From positions 62,001 to 126,000 of the forward strand of contig JAPTJF010000001.1 of assembly GCA_029339195.1 (NCBI GenBank): a stretch of DNA of 64,000 nt, in the 5' to 3' direction. The first letter of the stretch is position 1. Each line of letters begins with the position of its first letter. The position numbers were made by a program, and so were the translations under genes. Under the pieces are notes generated by a model. The model ran no database searches. It was not told the origin of the DNA and saw only the letters and a program-made list of their open reading frames with translations. This document shows positions 28,701-40,075 of the stretch, in pieces. This DNA is from Micractinium sp. NFX-FRZ. Lineage: Eukaryota > Chlorophyta > Trebouxiophyceae > Chlorellales > Chlorellaceae.

Positions 28701-31264
28701 GCGCACGGTGCGGTGCAGCACAACGCACACAGCTGCTGGCAGCGCCAAGAGACCAAGAGACCAAGAGACTCACTGTTGAGAGGATTGAGACCAGGGTGTC
28801 CAGGGGCATGCCCGCCTTGACCAGCTGCTCTTGCATGTTGGGCGGGTTGGCCGCCGCCACCACCTGCACATCCCTGCAAGACGCGGGGGGGAGGAGACGG
28901 GAGGAGAAGGGCAAAGAAGGGCTCAGCGAGCGGGCAGGCAAGCCCCCAAAGCGACCGCAACTCCGCACCGCACTGCGCTGCTCCGCTGCCCCAAAAGGCT
29001 GCCCCTCCAGGTCCGCACTAGGTAGCCACCTTGGCCCTGCCCTCAGGCTCACTTGGATGCCGCCACGTCAGCGGCGGTCAGCGCCACTGCCACCTCGGAG
29101 GTGGCAGAGGAGTCGGGGGCCGAGGTGCTGGTCATGCTGAAGCCATTGTCCACCGCCACGGTTTGCTCCAGGGACTTGCGCACAGCGCTGGTCATGTCCT
29201 TGCTGTTCCCCAGCTTGGCCTGCACCAAAGAAAGAGGAAACCGGAAGGAAGAAAGAGAGTAATAAAAGAGGGGGCGGCGGCACAGCAGCAGCATCCCTGG
29301 CCATTCCCGTGCACTACTCCGCCCCCGCTTCCACACCACAGCGCACAGCACACTCCCGGCACGGCGGCACATGCACCTGGCGCTCCATTGGCCAACCTGC
29401 CTACCCCACCCCCAGCCCGGCCCAGCCCAGCCCGGCCCACCTGCAGCTCCGCCGCCTGGCTGGCGTTGGCGGCCTTGACAGTCGCCTGCAGCGTGGCGGT
29501 CTCCAGCAGCCGCCTGCGCGCGCCGCTGCTGCTAAACACGACGGTGATGTTGGCGCTTGCGGCCGGCACGCCCAGGTAGGCAATTAGCCCCTCCTTGAGC
29601 TTCGCCTCCGAGTTGGCGGGGTAGCCTGCGACAGGCAGGGAAGCCAGCAGCGGGGTTGACATCAAAGCTGGTTGATTTCCCAACTGGGGGCTTTGCACTG
29701 CAAGAATGCCCGCTGCACAGGCGGCTGGCCCGCCCCACCTCTGGCCCCTAAAACTTGAACTACTGCCTGGTTGCCAGTCAAGCCCCGCATCCCCAGCACA
29801 TTCGATTCCACTTCCTCAGTCGAGCCAGCCTACTCAGTTGAGGCAGCTTACCTGTGACGGCCACCTCTGCCGTGACGGGGAAGAAGGGGGTGGTGAGGGA
29901 GACCTGGTTGGCTGGGATGCCAATCTGGGCGGCCAGCTGCTGCGACACGGCGGCCTGCACCTGGGGGCTGTACTGGTCCAGGTGGTCCAGCACCTGCACA
30001 CACAGCAGCATGTGGGGGCAAGGCAAGCAGCGGCTCAGCTGGGCGGGCAGGCCAGCAACAGCAAGGCACGCGGAGGGGTGAGAATGGCCCGGGTGAGCCA
30101 GCACCTGCACAACAAACCCATGCGGGTGGGTGGGGCGATCATGGCGGCTCAGCAATGGCGGTATGCTAGCACAGAGGCAAGCGGGGGAATGCTGGTCCGC
30201 GTGGTGCATGGCATGTGTGCAAGCTACCCACGCGTTCACCAAAACTGTGCATGCCACCAGGGCTCACGCTGAATGAGAAGTTGCTGTAGGCCGCCACTTG
30301 GACGGGAGGCAGCACCGGGGGAGGGGGCGACTGCACAGACGAGAGGCAAGCGGGGGCAGGCAGGCAGGTGAGCAGCAGGCAGGCAGCCAGGCAGACGGCA
30401 TGCACGGTCAAAGGCAGGCAGGTAGGCAGCCAGGCAGGTGGGTGTCCAGCCGGCAACGCTGTGTGCTGTGCACCACGATCGCCCCACTGCTGCGGCAACG
30501 TCGACCGCAGGCGCGATGAAGCGGGCACAGGCGGGTGCATGGGCGCCACAATGCATGAGCATACGCACCGGTGCAGGGGGGCTGGGGCCTGGGGGCCTGC
30601 AGCACAGGAGAGGCAGGGGAGGCACTAGGGGTGAGTCGTTGTGCACGCGAGGCAGAGGCACGGCAGGTCTGGAGCAAGCAAGCAACTCCGCATGCATGTC
30701 TAGAGCATACGGATTGATGCCCGAACCACATCAATCAGACCGCCCCAGAGCAGAGGAAGCTGCCGAGACGCACTTTGGGGGTGGTGGGGGGCTGGGCAGC
30801 GGGGGTGATGGGGAGGGTGGTGGCGGCGAGGGGCTGGGCGAGGGCTCCGGAGAGGGTGGCGGCGGCGAGGGGGATGGGACGGGCTCGGGGGTGGTTGGGG
30901 GTGAGGGTGAGGGCGCTGGCGTGGGAGCCTGCACGAGCACATGGCAGCAAGCAGGTTTGAGGGGCCGGTGCTCAGGGCCTGCCCGCCTTGCCAGTCCTGG
31001 TGTGCATGCTGAGGCGACCGGTGCAACCGGCCATGTGGCGGCCTGCACGCTGCCGCCCCCAGCAAGCAGAAAAGTCAGCTGCTGGCAGCAGTTAGCCGGA
31101 GACAGCAGCAAGAGCCAGGCCGGCAGCAGGCAAGCTGCCAGAGGGGATCCGCCAGCCCTCATTGGCCGTCACCTGGCCGTCACCGCCGGGCGTTGGGTTG
31201 GTGCCATTGCCGCCGCCGGGCGCAGGGTTGCAAAGCGGGAACACTCCGCCAAAGGGGCACGCTG

Positions 31265-31296
<32 letters not shown>

Positions 31297-32797
31297 CGGG
31301 CGGGGCATGTGTCAGATGCAGGTGCTTCCTCTCAGACCATCTGAGCCCCCCTGATCCGGCACCCACAAGCATTGTGCCCCGTGAAGCAAGGCAAGCTTTC
31401 CAATTGGGCTGGGCAGCAGCAGCAATAAGCGGCGGAGGGGGAGGGGTTAATAAGCGGCACTCACTGATGGCAGTCTTTGTTGGGTCCGCAGCATCCCGCA
31501 CAGCATTGGCCGCCGCCTGTGCTTGAGCGGCGGCCTGAGCCTGAGCGGCAGCCTGTGCTTGAGCGGCGGCCTGAGCTTGAGCCGCTGCCTGGGCTTGAAT
31601 GGCTGCCTGGGCTGCAGCTTGCGCCTGAGCGGCTGCCTGCACCTGTGCCGCCGCCTGGGCTTCGGCCGCTGCCTGGGCCTGAGCGGCCGCCTTGGCTTCG
31701 GCGGCTGCCTGGGCCTGAGCGGCTGCCTGGGCCTGAGCCGCCGCCTGGGCTGCAGCGGGGTCAACGGCCGCCGCGGCAGCCTGCTCCGGCTTGACAGCAG
31801 CTGCCGCAGCCTGAGCCGCAGCCTGGGCGGCAGCCTGGGCGGCAGCCGGGTCTGGGGTGGGCACTGCCTGGGCCGCAGCGGTTGCAGTGGGTGCTGCCTG
31901 CGCCCCGGTGGCCTGCATACACACAACCAGGCACCGCACGCGGGATTTGTGAGTCGTTGGGACGGGTGCACAGCTGTGCAGGGCGGTGTGCCCACCCACA
32001 CTGATGCTGCACTGCAGGGAGGGAGGGAAGGCACAGGCATGCATGCAGGCTGCTGCGGCAGTCGACCCGTGCCTGGCACGCTCCACGTGACGTCAGTCCA
32101 TCGTCCCCTACCCCCAGCTGCCCCACTCACCGTTGTGTTCTGCTGGGGGGCAGTCTGGTTGGCTGCACAACAAGGGCATGGAACATGGGCGTGAACGGGG
32201 CGCATTTACAGGCAGGGTGCATCTCTCGACTTGCCTGTGCAACCTGTAGCAACCCGCAGCAACCAAGAGGGACCTGGCTCCATTGCGCCGGTGCCACGGG
32301 CGCTGCCACCCTGCCTTCCAAAGCATGCACCCGCCATGCGCATGTCAACGCCATCACCAGCATCACATGCAATGCGGTGTCACCGGCACCATCCCTGCCC
32401 GCACCTGGCACAGCCCCAGCCGCCTGCATGAGTCGGCGTGAGTGCGCTGTGGGTGCTGCCTCTGTGTTGTGGATGTCCAATTGCCCGCCCTGCAGCATGG
32501 GTGGCATGGCGCCCTCATTGCAAGTGCTGTGGCAGGCCAGGTACGCAGGCACGCAGGGTGTGCCAGCGCCAACCGCCACGCCAACCGTAGCGCAGGGAAA
32601 AAGCGGCGGGCAGGCCAGCGGGCATGCCGGGCTGGCATCTGCTGTGCGCACGCTGCACGCCGCCCCTGATGCCCCTGCTTCTCACACACCGTGGAGGCGG
32701 AGCCAGGCTGGGATGCTGCTCCAGCCACGGCCACCAGTGCCGCCGCCAGAAGCGCCACCCGCCACGGAGTGGCGGCTGCGCAACCGCGTCGCGTCAT
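22770..32797 (-). CDS. Receptor-like protein kinase, single-pass, Pro-rich and Ala/Gln-rich ectodomain (25 exons, about 1444 aa)
   Basis: Likely a plasma-membrane receptor kinase of unknown ligand. In order: signal peptide (1 to about 28), Cys-rich segment, long Ala/Gln repeat (exon 4), SPPPP-type region, small repeated domains with an RRRLL element, transmembrane helix about 610-637 then KRKR, low-complexity juxtamembrane region, kinase domain about 1110-1388. Kinase residues: Lys1154 (SIKFYG), Glu1165, Asp1241/Asn1246 in QMDIRPANI, Asp1260 in DFE, SPE, Asp1302. Exons: 32797-32686, 32641-32405 (or from 32638), 32162-32131, 31912-31465, 31261-31173, 30928-30774, 30596-30569, 30330-30268, 29993-29852, 29625-29441, 29219-29053, 28873-28774, 28648-28268, 28168-27965, 27783-27130, 26957-26887, 26608-26511 (or to 26523), 26293-26132, 25957-25816, 25268-25184, 24888-24692, 24310-24214, 23841-23727, 23352-23153, 22940-22770. 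The last exon is the least certain. Confidence 0.85.
23608..23645 (-). repeat. Ghost copy of the kinase exon 23 3' end
   Basis: Near-identical to 23722-23759, including the donor GT, displaced 114 bp into intron 23. It still reads VMTGKRFYGG. A poorer third copy lies near 23508-23527. Confidence 0.8.
23936..23972 (-). repeat. Ghost copy of the kinase exon 23 5' end
   Basis: Resembles 23808-23845, about 128 bp away in intron 22. It reads IRTADLAGEATL against IPAADLLGEATI in the real exon. Confidence 0.7.
24578..24619 (-). repeat. Ghost copy of the kinase exon 21 3' end (catalytic loop)
   Basis: Copies 24686-24727 with offset 108 bp, including the donor. It reads IRPANIMLFG against IRPANIMFFG in the real catalytic loop. 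Confidence 0.8.
24953..24998 (-). repeat. Ghost copy of the kinase exon 21 5' end
   Basis: Copies 24855-24900 with offset 98 bp and few mismatches, and keeps the acceptor CAG|GAGGGCAGCG. It could act as an alternative 3' splice site. Confidence 0.85.
25570..25608 (-). repeat. Ghost copy of the kinase exon 19 3' end
   Basis: Resembles 25812-25850 (shared ACTTGATGCTGACC core), displaced about 242 bp in intron 19. Confidence 0.6.
31266..31297. repeat. GGCA tetranucleotide microsatellite
   Basis: About eight GGCA units directly upstream, in transcript order, of the acceptor of kinase exon 5, serving as its pyrimidine tract on the minus strand. Confidence 0.8.
31480..31850 (-). repeat. Coding Ala/Gln minisatellite in kinase exon 4
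   Basis: Imperfect 18-base units encode AQAAAQ-type hexads, with occasional Glu, Lys, Val or Ile. The pattern favours a long helix or coiled stalk. It stays in frame within the ectodomain. Confidence 0.8.
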
Positions 32798-33841
32798 GTT
32801 CCTGCCTGCACGCGGGAGCGCAGTCACCAGGCGTGGCTCGCTGCCATGTGCAATCTGGTGCACTGGGGCCTCGATGCTGCAGCCCCTCGGCGCGTTGCCC
32901 CGCAGCTAGGGGCCAGCTCTCTGCTGCATATGCAAGGCGGCTGAGCTGCCCTCAGCGCTGCTGGGCCGCCTGGGATTGTTGCGCATCACTGCCAGAGGGT
33001 GTGGGACACTGCAGGGGCGCTGCAATGACGTAGTGCTGCAAAGGGAGACCGCGCAGGAGTTGGGGTGCGCGTCGGCAGCAGCCGGGGAGTCACGGCTTAC
33101 CTGCAGCGTCTCTAGAACATGTAGCGCCAGCTGCTGCTGGTTACAAGTGGGCCGGGTGCCGGAAGTGCCGTCGGCCGCCGCAACTGCCTTCGCCCTGCCC
33201 AACTTGCGTGTAAACTGCTGGGGTGCCCAACTGCTTGCACTTTGCGAGGTGGGTTTCAGCCGTTTGCTGCGCAGGCCCCCTGGGAGCCCATGTCTCGGTG
33301 ACCGCGCTGGAGGGCGGTACCTGGCCCTGTACCTCCTCCAAGCCGCATGGGCGACCCACCTCACCAACCGTCCCTCCCGCTCCCATCGCATCCTGCATTG
33401 TCGCATCGCCGCCATCTGCCCCTTCTCACGCCCCCCGCCGCCGCTCGACACTAGCCGCACACAGGGTAGGTGACGGAGCGCTGGCAGCGTTGGCACCTGC
33501 GGCAGCTCCCAGAAGCTCGTGTGCATCGTAGTGCAGCGCCCCGCCGCCCAGCCGGGCCGGGGCATCAAGGGTTGACTGGCGGGGGCGGCGCCCGCAGGCG
33601 GCTCGCCCTGCCGCCGCCCGCCAACGCGTGCGCCCGCCTGCACCAGCGTTCTCCTTACCAGCACTGCCCTGCACGGTCAGCCATGCTCAGCGAGGTGCCA
33701 CAGGACCGGGTGTGACCAACCAAACGGCTGTCCCTGCTTCTGACTCCCGCGCCCTTCCCCGCCGCCTCCCTCCCATCCCCTGCTCACCCTCACCCTCTGC
33801 AGCCCGCCCGCCTCTCGTCACCACCCTCACCCACCGGCGCC
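32798..33841. promoter_or_regulatory. Divergent intergenic region, kinase and OEP24-like gene
   Basis: 1044 bases between two divergent start codons. On the minus strand a strong donor (CTGCAG|GTAAGC, exon end 33101) and an acceptor-like GCAG near 32801 suggest a 5' untranslated intron for the kinase. On the plus strand a CTCTGCAG near 33800 could be a leader acceptor for the OEP24-like gene. A 252-codon minus-strand open frame here lacks recognisable content. Confidence 0.4.
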
Positions 33842-36686
33842 ATGACCTCCAAGGCTGAGGCCACCTTCACCTTCAAGTCCTTTGGCTCCAACCTGCTGCC
33901 CAGCGAGCCCCCCGCCCCCTCCGCCATCGTCCAGCTGAAGAAGAAGCGGGGGGATGCCCTCTTCACGCTGCAGTTCAATGAGCAGACGCTGCAGGACCCT
34001 CAGGCGTTCAAGGGGGTCATCCTGTCGGCGGAGCGGAAGCTGGAGGGTAGGTGCCTGGCCTCTCGTGCTGCGTGCGCTGTGGTTGTGCGCTGTGTGGCGG
34101 GGGGAGGGGCTCAGAGGAGGATGGGTCCGATCACTTGCAGGCCGCCCAGGGAGTGGCGGCTGGCAGGCGTGAGGAGGTTGGAGAGTAGGGTAGGATGGGT
34201 GTAGGGGAGGTAGGTGAGAGTTGGTCATGCTAGTGTGCTGTCCGTGCGCCAGGGAGGGCGCACCGGGGCGTGGAGGGGGCGGGGCGTGCTGGCTGCGGAG
34301 AAGAAGTGGAGGTTACACTAGCATGCTGAGGGTGAGGGGGTGTGGGAGGAGTAGAGTCATACCAGCCCGGACTCACCGTGCCTTTGCTGCTGTACGCCGC
34401 CCCAACTGCCCTCAACCCGCATCATGCCACGCTACGCCTAGATCCCAACTGCTGCCACTGTCATCCGCCTCCCCACCCGCTCCTGCCCCCTGGCTGGCAA
34501 ACTGTGGACCCACCTCTCTGTGTGCGTGTGTGCATGTACATGTACCCCCCTGCAGGCGGCGTGAAGGCCACGGTCGCCTACATGCCCGCCAAGCAGGACG
34601 CCATCGGCACGCTGACCGTGGACAAAAAGGTCAACGACAACGACCTCACGCTCAAGGCCACCTACCAGAAGCAGGGCGACGTGTTCACCCTGCAGGCAAG
34701 TGCCGCACTCCCTGCTGTGCAGTGCCGTATTGCTCTCTGCTGTGCAGTGCTGCGCTCCCTGTCACGCACTGCCTGCTTTGCTCTCTGCTGTGCACTGCTG
34801 TGCTCTCTGCTGTGCATTGCGGCGATGTGCTGTGTGTGTGCCGTTGGGCAACCATTTTCGAGCAGGGCGACGTGCTCCCCCTGCAGGTGAGTGCTGTGTC
34901 CGCTTGTTGCACTGTGCCCTGAACGCATCCGAACGCCCTGAACGCATGGTTGTTGTTCAGACTTGGGTGGCAATCACTTGTGAGCTGAGGAGAGGCACGT
35001 TCACCCTGCAGGCACGTGCCCAGCTGGTGCGCTCGCCCACCGTGCTGCCCGCCCGCCAGCGTGCGCACCCCCTGCCACTCTGCTTGTGAGCGTGTCACCT
35101 GCCCGCCACCTCCGCAGGAGACCTGGAAGTTTGACAAGCACAACAAGCTGAGCGGCACGTGAGTCCCATGAAAGAGTGTGTCTGTGTGTGTGTGTGTGTG
35201 TGTGCAGCAGTTGGGGTCTTGTGTGGTGTGTGCATGTGTGTGTTTTCACTGTGGGGCGATGAGCTTATGGAAGGGAGCGAGGGCAGCAGGCACGAGCGGC
35301 ACGTGAGCAGCACTAGATCACGACAGGCATGAGCAGCGCAGGCATGCTGGCTGCCTAGCTGCACACAGCCCGGGCACCGCGACTGGCAGCACACAGCATG
35401 TACATCAAACACCAACACGCACCGTCCTGTGCCTGCGGCCAAGTGCTCTGTTGGCTACGGCATCGCTCGTCCCCTGCCGCTTGCCATGCCGCCCTCACCG
35501 CACCCGTACTGCCCTCCCCTGCCCCACCCGCAGGTACAACTTCAAGACTGAGGAGCTGGTGTTTGCTGCAGAGCACACCCGCGGCTCCCTCAAGCTGGGC
35601 GCCTCCTACGCACGCAACGTGCGCAGGGCGTGGGTTTGGGCGGGCCGGGACACAAGGGCAGGCGGGGTGGCTATAAGGGCGCAGGGGCGGCGCGGAACCG
35701 GAGGGAAGGCAGGGTAGCTGGGAGGGTGCAGGGGTGGGGCGGGCAGGCCCGTGCAGCGGCGGTGGGGGACATGACGTGTCAAGTCAGGGCGGCGCCTGGG
35801 GTGGCGGCAGCAGCCAGGCTGCCTTTTCCGCGTGCTGCAGGGTTGCCGGAGCGCTGCAGCTCCAGCCTCGCCTGTTGTTGAAGCCTGCTCTCCTGATTTG
35901 CGCGACGAGCTCAACACACACACACCGTGCTCCCTCCTGCTGCACGCTGCCAAGCCGGCGCTGAGCACTGATACGAAGGCGTAACCATGACCACCTCCGC
36001 AATGCTTTAGACTGCGCCACCAACTCGCACCCACACACACGCTCCGCCCCTTCCTGCTGCAGGCCGCCAAGCCGGTGCTGAGCGCTGAGAAGAAGCAGGG
36101 GAAGAACACGTGGACGGCGAACTACAGCCCCAAGGACGAGGCCACCATGCTGAGCTGGCAGCACAAGCCCTGCAAGGTGCGCTGCGCCTGCTCTGCCTGT
36201 CCTGCCGTGCCCCCCTGGCAAGGTGCCTCAGCTGCTGCCCCGTAACCTGGCGCTGCCTGCACTGCCTGCTCCGCCTGCATCACTTGCTTGCAACTTCAAC
36301 CTGATTTTCCCCAGTTCCAGTTGGCACATCTCGCGAACCCCTGTTTCTATACCCCCTATCGGCTCGCTCACTCCGCCCCGGGCGGGGCCGTCGACCCACC
36401 GCTCTGCCTGGCTGCCTGTCACAAGCCGCCGCCGGGTGTGATGTCCCCATATCACACCCCACCGCAGCAAGCACTGCGCTTGCTGCCTGTAGAGCCTTCC
36501 TTGCGAGCCGACGGTGACCTGGCGGTCTGCACTGCCGGCCTGCTTGGCTGCTTGCCTCAACCCGTCCCCTCCTCTCGTGCCCACCCTGCCTGCCGCCTGC
36601 AGCTGGTGCTGCGGGGCAAGGCGGGCCAGTCGGGTGTGAAGGGCGTGACTGCCGCTGTGCTGCTCACCAAGGAGTTTGAGTTCTGA
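33842..36686 (+). CDS. OEP24: OEP24-like plastid outer-envelope pore protein (6 exons, 222 aa)
   Basis: OEP24 is a beta-barrel solute channel of the chloroplast outer envelope. The product (222 aa; plant OEP24 about 213) shows alternating hydrophobic/polar strands, no helical membrane segment and no transit peptide, as expected for an outer-envelope barrel. The KNTW and LSWQHK segments and the C-terminal strand ending in FEF recall the plant family; identity is low. Exons: 33842-34046, 34556-34695, 35118-35158, 35534-35618, 36063-36176, 36603-36686 (TGA); phases sum to 223 codons. Intron 2 is GC-AG with a perfect donor (CTGCAG|GCAAGT). Introns 2 and 4 hold decayed copies of the adjoining exon 2 and exon 5 ends. 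I chose the start at 33842 because it directly opens the first strand. A different porin-like barrel cannot be excluded. Confidence 0.72.
34860..35017 (+). repeat. Ghost copies of the OEP24-like exon 2 3' end
   Basis: 34860-34893 repeats 34668-34702 (GCAGGGCGACGTG then CCCTGCAGG), and 34991-35017 repeats its last 20 or so bases. In the first ghost the junction reads CTGCAG|GTGAG, a GT donor, whereas the functional exon uses GC. Confidence 0.75.
35176..35205. repeat. TG dinucleotide microsatellite
   Basis: About twelve TG units just after the exon 3 donor of the OEP24-like gene. Confidence 0.85.
35931..35980 (+). repeat. Ghost copy of the OEP24-like exon 5 5' end
   Basis: Matches 36050-36099 in intron 4 with offset about 119 bp. 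The ghost has CTGCACG where the real acceptor has CTGCAGG, so its AG is destroyed. Confidence 0.8.
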
Positions 36687-37498
36687 GTGAGCCGGCTCCA
36701 CGGCTGAAGCTGGTTGCGCACTTGGAGCTGAGCGGCGTAGCGGCGCTGCGTGCCCCGCCCTCCCCTGGCTTGTGGCAGCGAGCGGTGTTGCGGCGCCGTG
36801 CCCTGCCACCGCATGAATGACAGCAGCAGACCCGCAGTGCTATTTTTTGGTAGTGAGTTAGGCAGAGGAGAAGTACGTTTTGCGTCTCTTAACAGTCCTG
36901 TCCCCTACGCGCTCACCGCCTCCCTCCATACCACATGGTGCACTGCTTTTCATCCCTCCCCACGTAAATGGCCGCCATTGCTGGCCCGCCACCTCCTTTC
37001 CCGACCCACTACCCCCTCCTCTCCCTGCACATGACCATGTTGTTGTCTGCCCCATTTAAGGTGGAATGCTGCTCTCCTGATGTTGCTGTCGGCCAGGCTT
37101 GCGGCACTGAGAGGCGGCGGCAGGACGTGGTGCCAGGTCGCGTGCAGCGTGGGCGCATGTATGTAGTTCGCAAAGTAGCACATGGATCAGCCATGCCGGC
37201 CCAGGCATCATTTTCTGCGCTGCAAGTGTAGGGAGACCTGCAAGCTCGCCACTGGGCTGGACGGTCATGAGGTGGCTGCAGGCTGCTCGCGGGCCGCTGA
37301 GTGGCTGTATTTTGTCAATTAATTGACGTTTAGAGCCACGAGCACCCTTCTGCGGGCACCCAGCGGTTCCGCCCCTGGGTCGTCGCCGACGTGGCAGTGC
37401 CATGCTGTGGCGACCTGCAGCCTGCATGTGGCCTCCCCAGCGGCCCGCATCGGCCTCTTTCGGGTGCCTGGCATTGGTGGAGCGTAGCCGCGGCCACC
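36687..37498. other. Intergenic region, OEP24-like gene to RPL9
   Basis: 812 bases holding the OEP24-like 3' untranslated region and the RPL9 promoter. I found no TGTAA in the expected place for the upstream gene and no further gene. Confidence 0.5.
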
Positions 37499-40075
37499 AT
37501 GAAGCAGCTCATCAGCCAGCGGACCCTCACCATCCCGGAGGGGGTCCAGATTGAGGTCAAGGCGCGGAAGGTCCGCGTCAAGGGCCCTCGCGGTGAGTAA
37601 AACGCAGGAGGGGGGCGCCTCCAGGCACCCCTCAACATGCTGCATGCTTGGGCCGCGCTGGCGGCCTGGGGGAGCAGCAGCGCAACCCGCCGCCCTGCCG
37701 GGAGGCTCTGGAAGCTGTGCAGCGCCGCCTGGCAGCACAGCAGGGCAACGCCGCACCGCCAGCAGCCATGCGACGGCAGGGCGTGCACCTGCCCAGGCTG
37801 CTGGCAGCGAGCGAGGGGGGCGGTGGAGATGAGAGGATGGGCGGCGCTCCAGGAAGGCTGTAACGTGCAGCGGCAGCACGTTGCCTCGGCGGGCGGCGCC
37901 GGCGGCGGCAGGAAACCCGGCAGCAGCGGCTGTGTGGCTTTGCCGGACCTTCGCAAGACGCGGCAGTCAGCCTGAGTGCAGCTCAGCTCCGCAGCGGTCC
38001 TGGGGACCGCATCCTGCAGCGCTGGTCCGCTGCACACGTGCCCCCAGCGCCCGCCGCCGCCGCTGCCGCCTCGCTCATCCCCGCCCGCCCCGCCCTGCCC
38101 CGTCCACGTCGTCGGCTGTTGCAGGCACCCTGCAGCGCGACTTCAAGCACCTTGCCGTGGACATGTTCCTCACTGAGGAGGAGGGCCAGAAGGTGCTCAA
38201 GGTGGACTGCCACTTTGGCCGCCGCAAGGCGCTGGCGTCCATCCGCACCTGCATCTCGCACGTGCAGGTGAGGTGCCGCTGTGTGCGCTGTGTGCGCTGC
38301 ATGTTGAAGGCAGCAGAGCAGGCAGCGGCGGAGGGTGGGATGGATGTTGGGATGCGTGCATGCGGGCCGTGCACGCTGCTTGTGTTAGGGGCAGCATTGT
38401 GCGGCGCATGCAGTGGTGCATGCCGGCAGGGGCACGCATGCGCAGGAGGAGCGCGAGAGGCAGCAGCAGGTGCAGCAGCACCAGAAGGAGCTTGCAGGCA
38501 GCTGGGTAGCGACAGCTAGGAAGCGGCAGGGGCTCTGGAGTAAGCCGAATGGCGGCAGTGCGCAGCACAGCGGCAGCAGAATCAGAAGCAGCACCAGCAG
38601 CTGGAGCCCCGGAGCCAGGCAGTTCTGCTCGCCTTTGGGGGGACAACAGTGCACCACGGCGCAAGCTGCTTACGACAGCAGGGGGGCAGGCTGGGCGAGT
38701 GTTGGCAGCCGCTGGAAAAGCAATCTGTGGAAGGAGCGAGCCATGGCAGAACGCAGCTCTGGGCACACGCACGGCAGTAGCCAGCAGGAGCAGCAGCAAC
38801 GTCTGGGCAGCCGGCAGGCAGTGGGCTCATCAACCGTCTGCCCATGTTGCTGGCTCCCGGTCTGCAGCAGAGGCGCAGCCACGTCCCACGGCATGTGCCC
38901 AGGCGGGCTGCCTGCCGCACACCAACGCCCATGCCGGCCCTCCTCCCCGCCCAACCGACCCTGCCTTTGCTTGCTTGTTCGTGTCCCCTGCCTGGTACAG
39001 AACCTGATCACGGGTGTGACCAAGGGCTACGAGTACAAGATGCGCCTGGTGTACGCGCATTTCCCCATCAACATCAACATCGAGAGTGAGCGGGGGGCGG
39101 CAGGGGGGAGGAATAAGCGGGTGGGCCGGAGGCGGCTTTGGGGAGGCGACGCTCCGCTGTACGCGCCGCAGCGGGCATGCAGCGGGCGCACCGTGCCCTT
39201 CTTTCTCCCCCCTCTCACTCCTGTCTTTGCTTCTCTATTCTGTCCTCCCTCTTGTCACCGCAGACAAGGGCACCAAGGTGGAGATCCGGAACTTCCTGGG
39301 GGAGAAGATTGTGCGTGTGGTGGAGATGCTGCCGGGCGTGACGTGCGAGCGCTCCGCCGCCGTCAAGGACGAGCTCATCCTGCAGGGCAACGACATCGAG
39401 CTGGTGTCCCGCTCCACGGCGCTCATCCACCAGGTCTGCTGACCAGCTAGGCGGCCGGCTGGGCAGCAGGGGCTCTGGCCTGCAGGCAGGCTCTTGCAGC
39501 AGTGTGCGTGTGCAAGGCGGCGGCGAAATTGAGCTGGCAGCATGCCGCGCGCAGCACATCGCACGCAGCGTGCACGACGAATGCAGCACACACAGCACGT
39601 GCTCAGCAAAGGCGGCGTGGCGTGCAAAGCAGCGGCATCCCCGGGCCTGCCACTCACCGTGTCCCCCTCCCCTTGTGCCACATCCCGCCGCCTGCGCTGT
39701 CCACGCCCCGCAGAAGTGCCTGGTGAAGAAGAAGGACATCCGCAAGTTCCTGGACGGCATCTACCTGTCCGAGCGCAGCACGCTGTGAGTGCCAGGCTGA
39801 CTTGGCGCTGATGCGCCAGCGGGGACGAGTCGTCTTGTTGGCGGCGGAGGCGGTGGGCGTGTTGCGCCGTCCGGGCGCTCGCTGGCATGCCTGGTGGGAC
39901 AGAGCAGGCTGCCGCTTGCCAGCGCTGGTATCCTTATGCCTCGAGCTGTGCGGCTGACTGGCAGGATGCACAGCCCTCGGTTCCTGGCCAGGCCAGCTGC
40001 ATGCAGGTGCAGTGCTGACTAGACTCTCCTCCCGCCCCCGGCCGTTTCCGAACTTGCAGGGTCAAGGCGGAGTGA
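37499..40075 (+). CDS. RPL9: 60S ribosomal protein L9 (uL6), 6 exons, 192 aa
   Basis: Component of the large cytosolic ribosomal subunit near the GTPase-associated region. The N-terminus [13 protein letters not shown], the [19 protein letters not shown] segment and the GEKIVR element are diagnostic of eukaryotic L9, and the 192-residue length is normal. Exons: 37499-37592, 38125-38267, 39001-39085, 39264-39433, 39714-39784, 40060-40075; the last encodes only VKAE and the stop. The start codon sits in a favourable context (GCCACCATGA). Introns 1 and 2 are long for the locus (532 and 733 bp). No ghost exon copies were noticed here. Confidence 0.97.

Noticed and set aside
32906..33664. 252-codon minus-strand open frame between the kinase and the OEP24-like gene
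   Set aside because: No domain or targeting signal. Part may be the kinase 5' leader, since a strong donor at 33101 would splice into its untranslated region.
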